Positions 62,858 through 64,000 of a stretch of DNA of 64,000 nt are shown in pieces (within the stretch, counting starts at the first letter, position 1; every line of letters begins with the position of its first letter). Position numbers and translations under genes: made by a program. Origin of the DNA: Chondrus crispus. Its lineage: Eukaryota; Rhodophyta; Florideophyceae; Gigartinales; Gigartinaceae. Location: contig NW_005179373.1 of the NCBI RefSeq assembly GCF_000350225.1, forward strand, positions 310,001 through 374,000, given 5' to 3'. Below the pieces are notes generated by a model. That model saw only the letters and a program-made list of their open reading frames with translations. It made no database searches and was not told the DNA's origin.

Positions 62858-63450
62858 TTTCCGTATTTTTGCGTGACTCACTTTCCCCTAGTGGGGCAAC
62901 AGAATTCACAGCTGTGAACCGGAGATTATTTCTCTACTAATCTCGAATTAGTAAGTTACTTATCATTGACGAGTTCCTTGTGCGCTTGTCTTCCATTTGA
63001 AGGAATCGGGGTGATACCCAACTGTTTCAGCTACTATAATCAATCGGCGCTTCTCCTTTGGAGAGGGCCTTAACGGGGTAGGATGAGCTTTGAAACCGGA
63101 GATCTCGAGTAGACCAGCGTTGAGCTGGTTGTTATTAGTGCTAGAGATTGCCGGTTTTGGGGTCCTGAACATCCGGTTAGGGAATGAGAAGAAGGATCCA
63201 AAGGCAGCCAGACTAATACTGGAGGCTTCAGGTCCCGGAACCTTGTTGTCAAGATTCGAATTTCGTTCGCCTTCACGTGGCGCGTGTTGTAAGTACCATT
63301 TATGGGAAACTAAGAACGATACCAGGACTAATTGGACGGCTGCTCCCCCCTACTATGAAGTATCTTCGGATCCAGTCTCTGAATGTCTGAAACTGTCTGT
63401 AATAGTGTTTGAGTGTCTGTAAGCAGGGGTGGCTATACTGTAGCCGTCCC

Positions 63451-64000
63451 TTATTCTTGCGACTTTTCCATACACGTGTACGCATGTGGTAGGTCGCGTG
63501 CCGTCCACTTATCCATTTCCAAGTACTTCTGTAGACCACTGAAGAAGGGGCCCGTGGATGGGGTCGGTACAAGGGTGCTCATGTACCACAGGACCCTCAC
63601 GTGCTGTAATTTCCGAGATAGGCGAAGCTCCATCCATGCCCTTTTAAAACATCTCATCGCCACCAACAAGTCAACCTTGTAAATGTCGTTAACATCTGAA
63701 TCGAGGTTTTCCAGTGCCCTCTCCTTATGAAACTTCCTGTACCGTACTTTTAAAGAAGCAATGATACCTGCGTCCATTGGTTGTACCTTAGAGGTACAGT
63801 TAGCTGGAAGGAGTATGAATTTCACGTTGGGCAGAACCGTTAAATTATCCTTCGTACCATGTGCACTACAGTTATCCATAAACAAAACAACTTTGCGACC
63901 AGGGGTCCAGGCAACGTAGTCTTGGAATCGCTGCAGCCATCCAAAAAACCAATTGTCGTCATCCATGCTTTCTTGTTTGCATGGTAGTCAAATCCTAGCT
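63451..64000 (-). pseudogene. pogo/Tigger-like DDE transposase, C-terminal part
   Basis: The minus-strand frame entering from the right edge contains the DDE_1 core of Tc1/mariner-pogo transposases: DNWFFGWLQRFQDYV, VVLFMDNCSAHG (Asp), NVKFILLPANCTSKVQPMDA then GIIASLKVRYRKFHKE (Asp). It ends after a divergent tail at 63451. A terminal-repeat-like sequence (ACTGTAGCCGTCCCTTATTC) lies directly outside, at about 63437. The N-terminal half is beyond the window. Whether the whole gene is intact cannot be seen. Confidence 0.75.

Larger units (their letters stand above)
62201..63440 (-). mobile_element. pogo/Tigger-like remnant with HTH domain
   Basis: The left end ACAGTAGGCACCCCTCAATA (from about 62201) resembles pogo-type terminal repeats. 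A loosely matching inverted end (ACAGTATAGCCACCCCTGC, read inverted) lies near 63424-63442. Inside is only a DNA-binding domain, so this is a deletion derivative. The right boundary is uncertain. Confidence 0.5.

Noticed and set aside
62963..63422. Overlapping frames on both strands between the pogo fragments
   Set aside because: No domains; likely interior DNA of a non-autonomous element.
1..64000. CRISPR arrays, bacterial operons, rRNA or tRNA genes
   Set aside because: No spaced direct repeats of CRISPR type, no ribosome-binding-site-linked gene runs, and no convincing tRNA cloverleaf or rRNA was seen by eye. A tRNA scan would be needed to exclude small genes.

Overview
This window looks like nuclear DNA of a photosynthetic eukaryote, most likely a red alga of the Chondrus type. 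That is an inference. It rests on compact genes with few or no introns, a nuclear ClpP with an N-terminal plastid-type leader, an LSMT-like SET protein, and wide, transposon-packed gaps rich in GTAC-core palindromes. No sequence search was possible.

Layout. 1-2.2 kb: decayed Ty3/gypsy element on the minus strand. 4.35-8.36 kb and 8.61-13.32 kb: two different piggyBac-like DNA transposons (copies A and B). 13.5-17.6 kb: host genes (ClpP, SET methyltransferase, small RGG-rich protein). 18.5-20.2 kb: a short terminal-inverted-repeat element, a long palindrome and a minisatellite. 20.2-23.77 kb: a large zinc-finger DDE transposase (X), broken and truncated. 23.77-43.86 kb: a pile of GC-rich Ty3/gypsy elements, with E1 (plus strand, truncated in RT), E2 (minus strand, 14.2 kb, 701-bp LTRs, chromodomain pol) and an orphan inverted LTR. 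43.86-46.8 kb: a third piggyBac-like transposase (copy C), cut off by that orphan LTR. 47-61 kb: host genes (an unknown protein, a PPR protein, a Pet127-like mitochondrial RNA-processing protein, a kinase-ARM protein and an F-box/LRR protein). 62.2-64 kb: pogo/Tigger-type fragments.

Main discovery. Copies A and B share an unusual architecture. A piggyBac catalytic core (Asp1 in LDDD, Asp2 in DxGY, Asp3 in KGGVD, C-terminal Cys-rich finger) is interrupted between Asp2 and Asp3 by about 490-625 residues. This insert contains a YqaJ-like PD-(D/E)XK nuclease signature, and in copy B also a SAP-like segment. Copy C shows the same first two Asp motifs and is cut before the insert would begin. The copies have unrelated ends, so they represent distinct families. 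I know of no description of piggyBac carrying such an insert.

Second theme. E2 carries 5.4 kb of extra DNA between pol and its 3' LTR, with long antisense reading frames. These are joined by a perfect G GGG GGG slippery heptamer directly before a stop. The segment is bounded by a 20-bp duplication of the pol 3' end. The host genes show no operon-like logic; several have plastid or mitochondrial roles.
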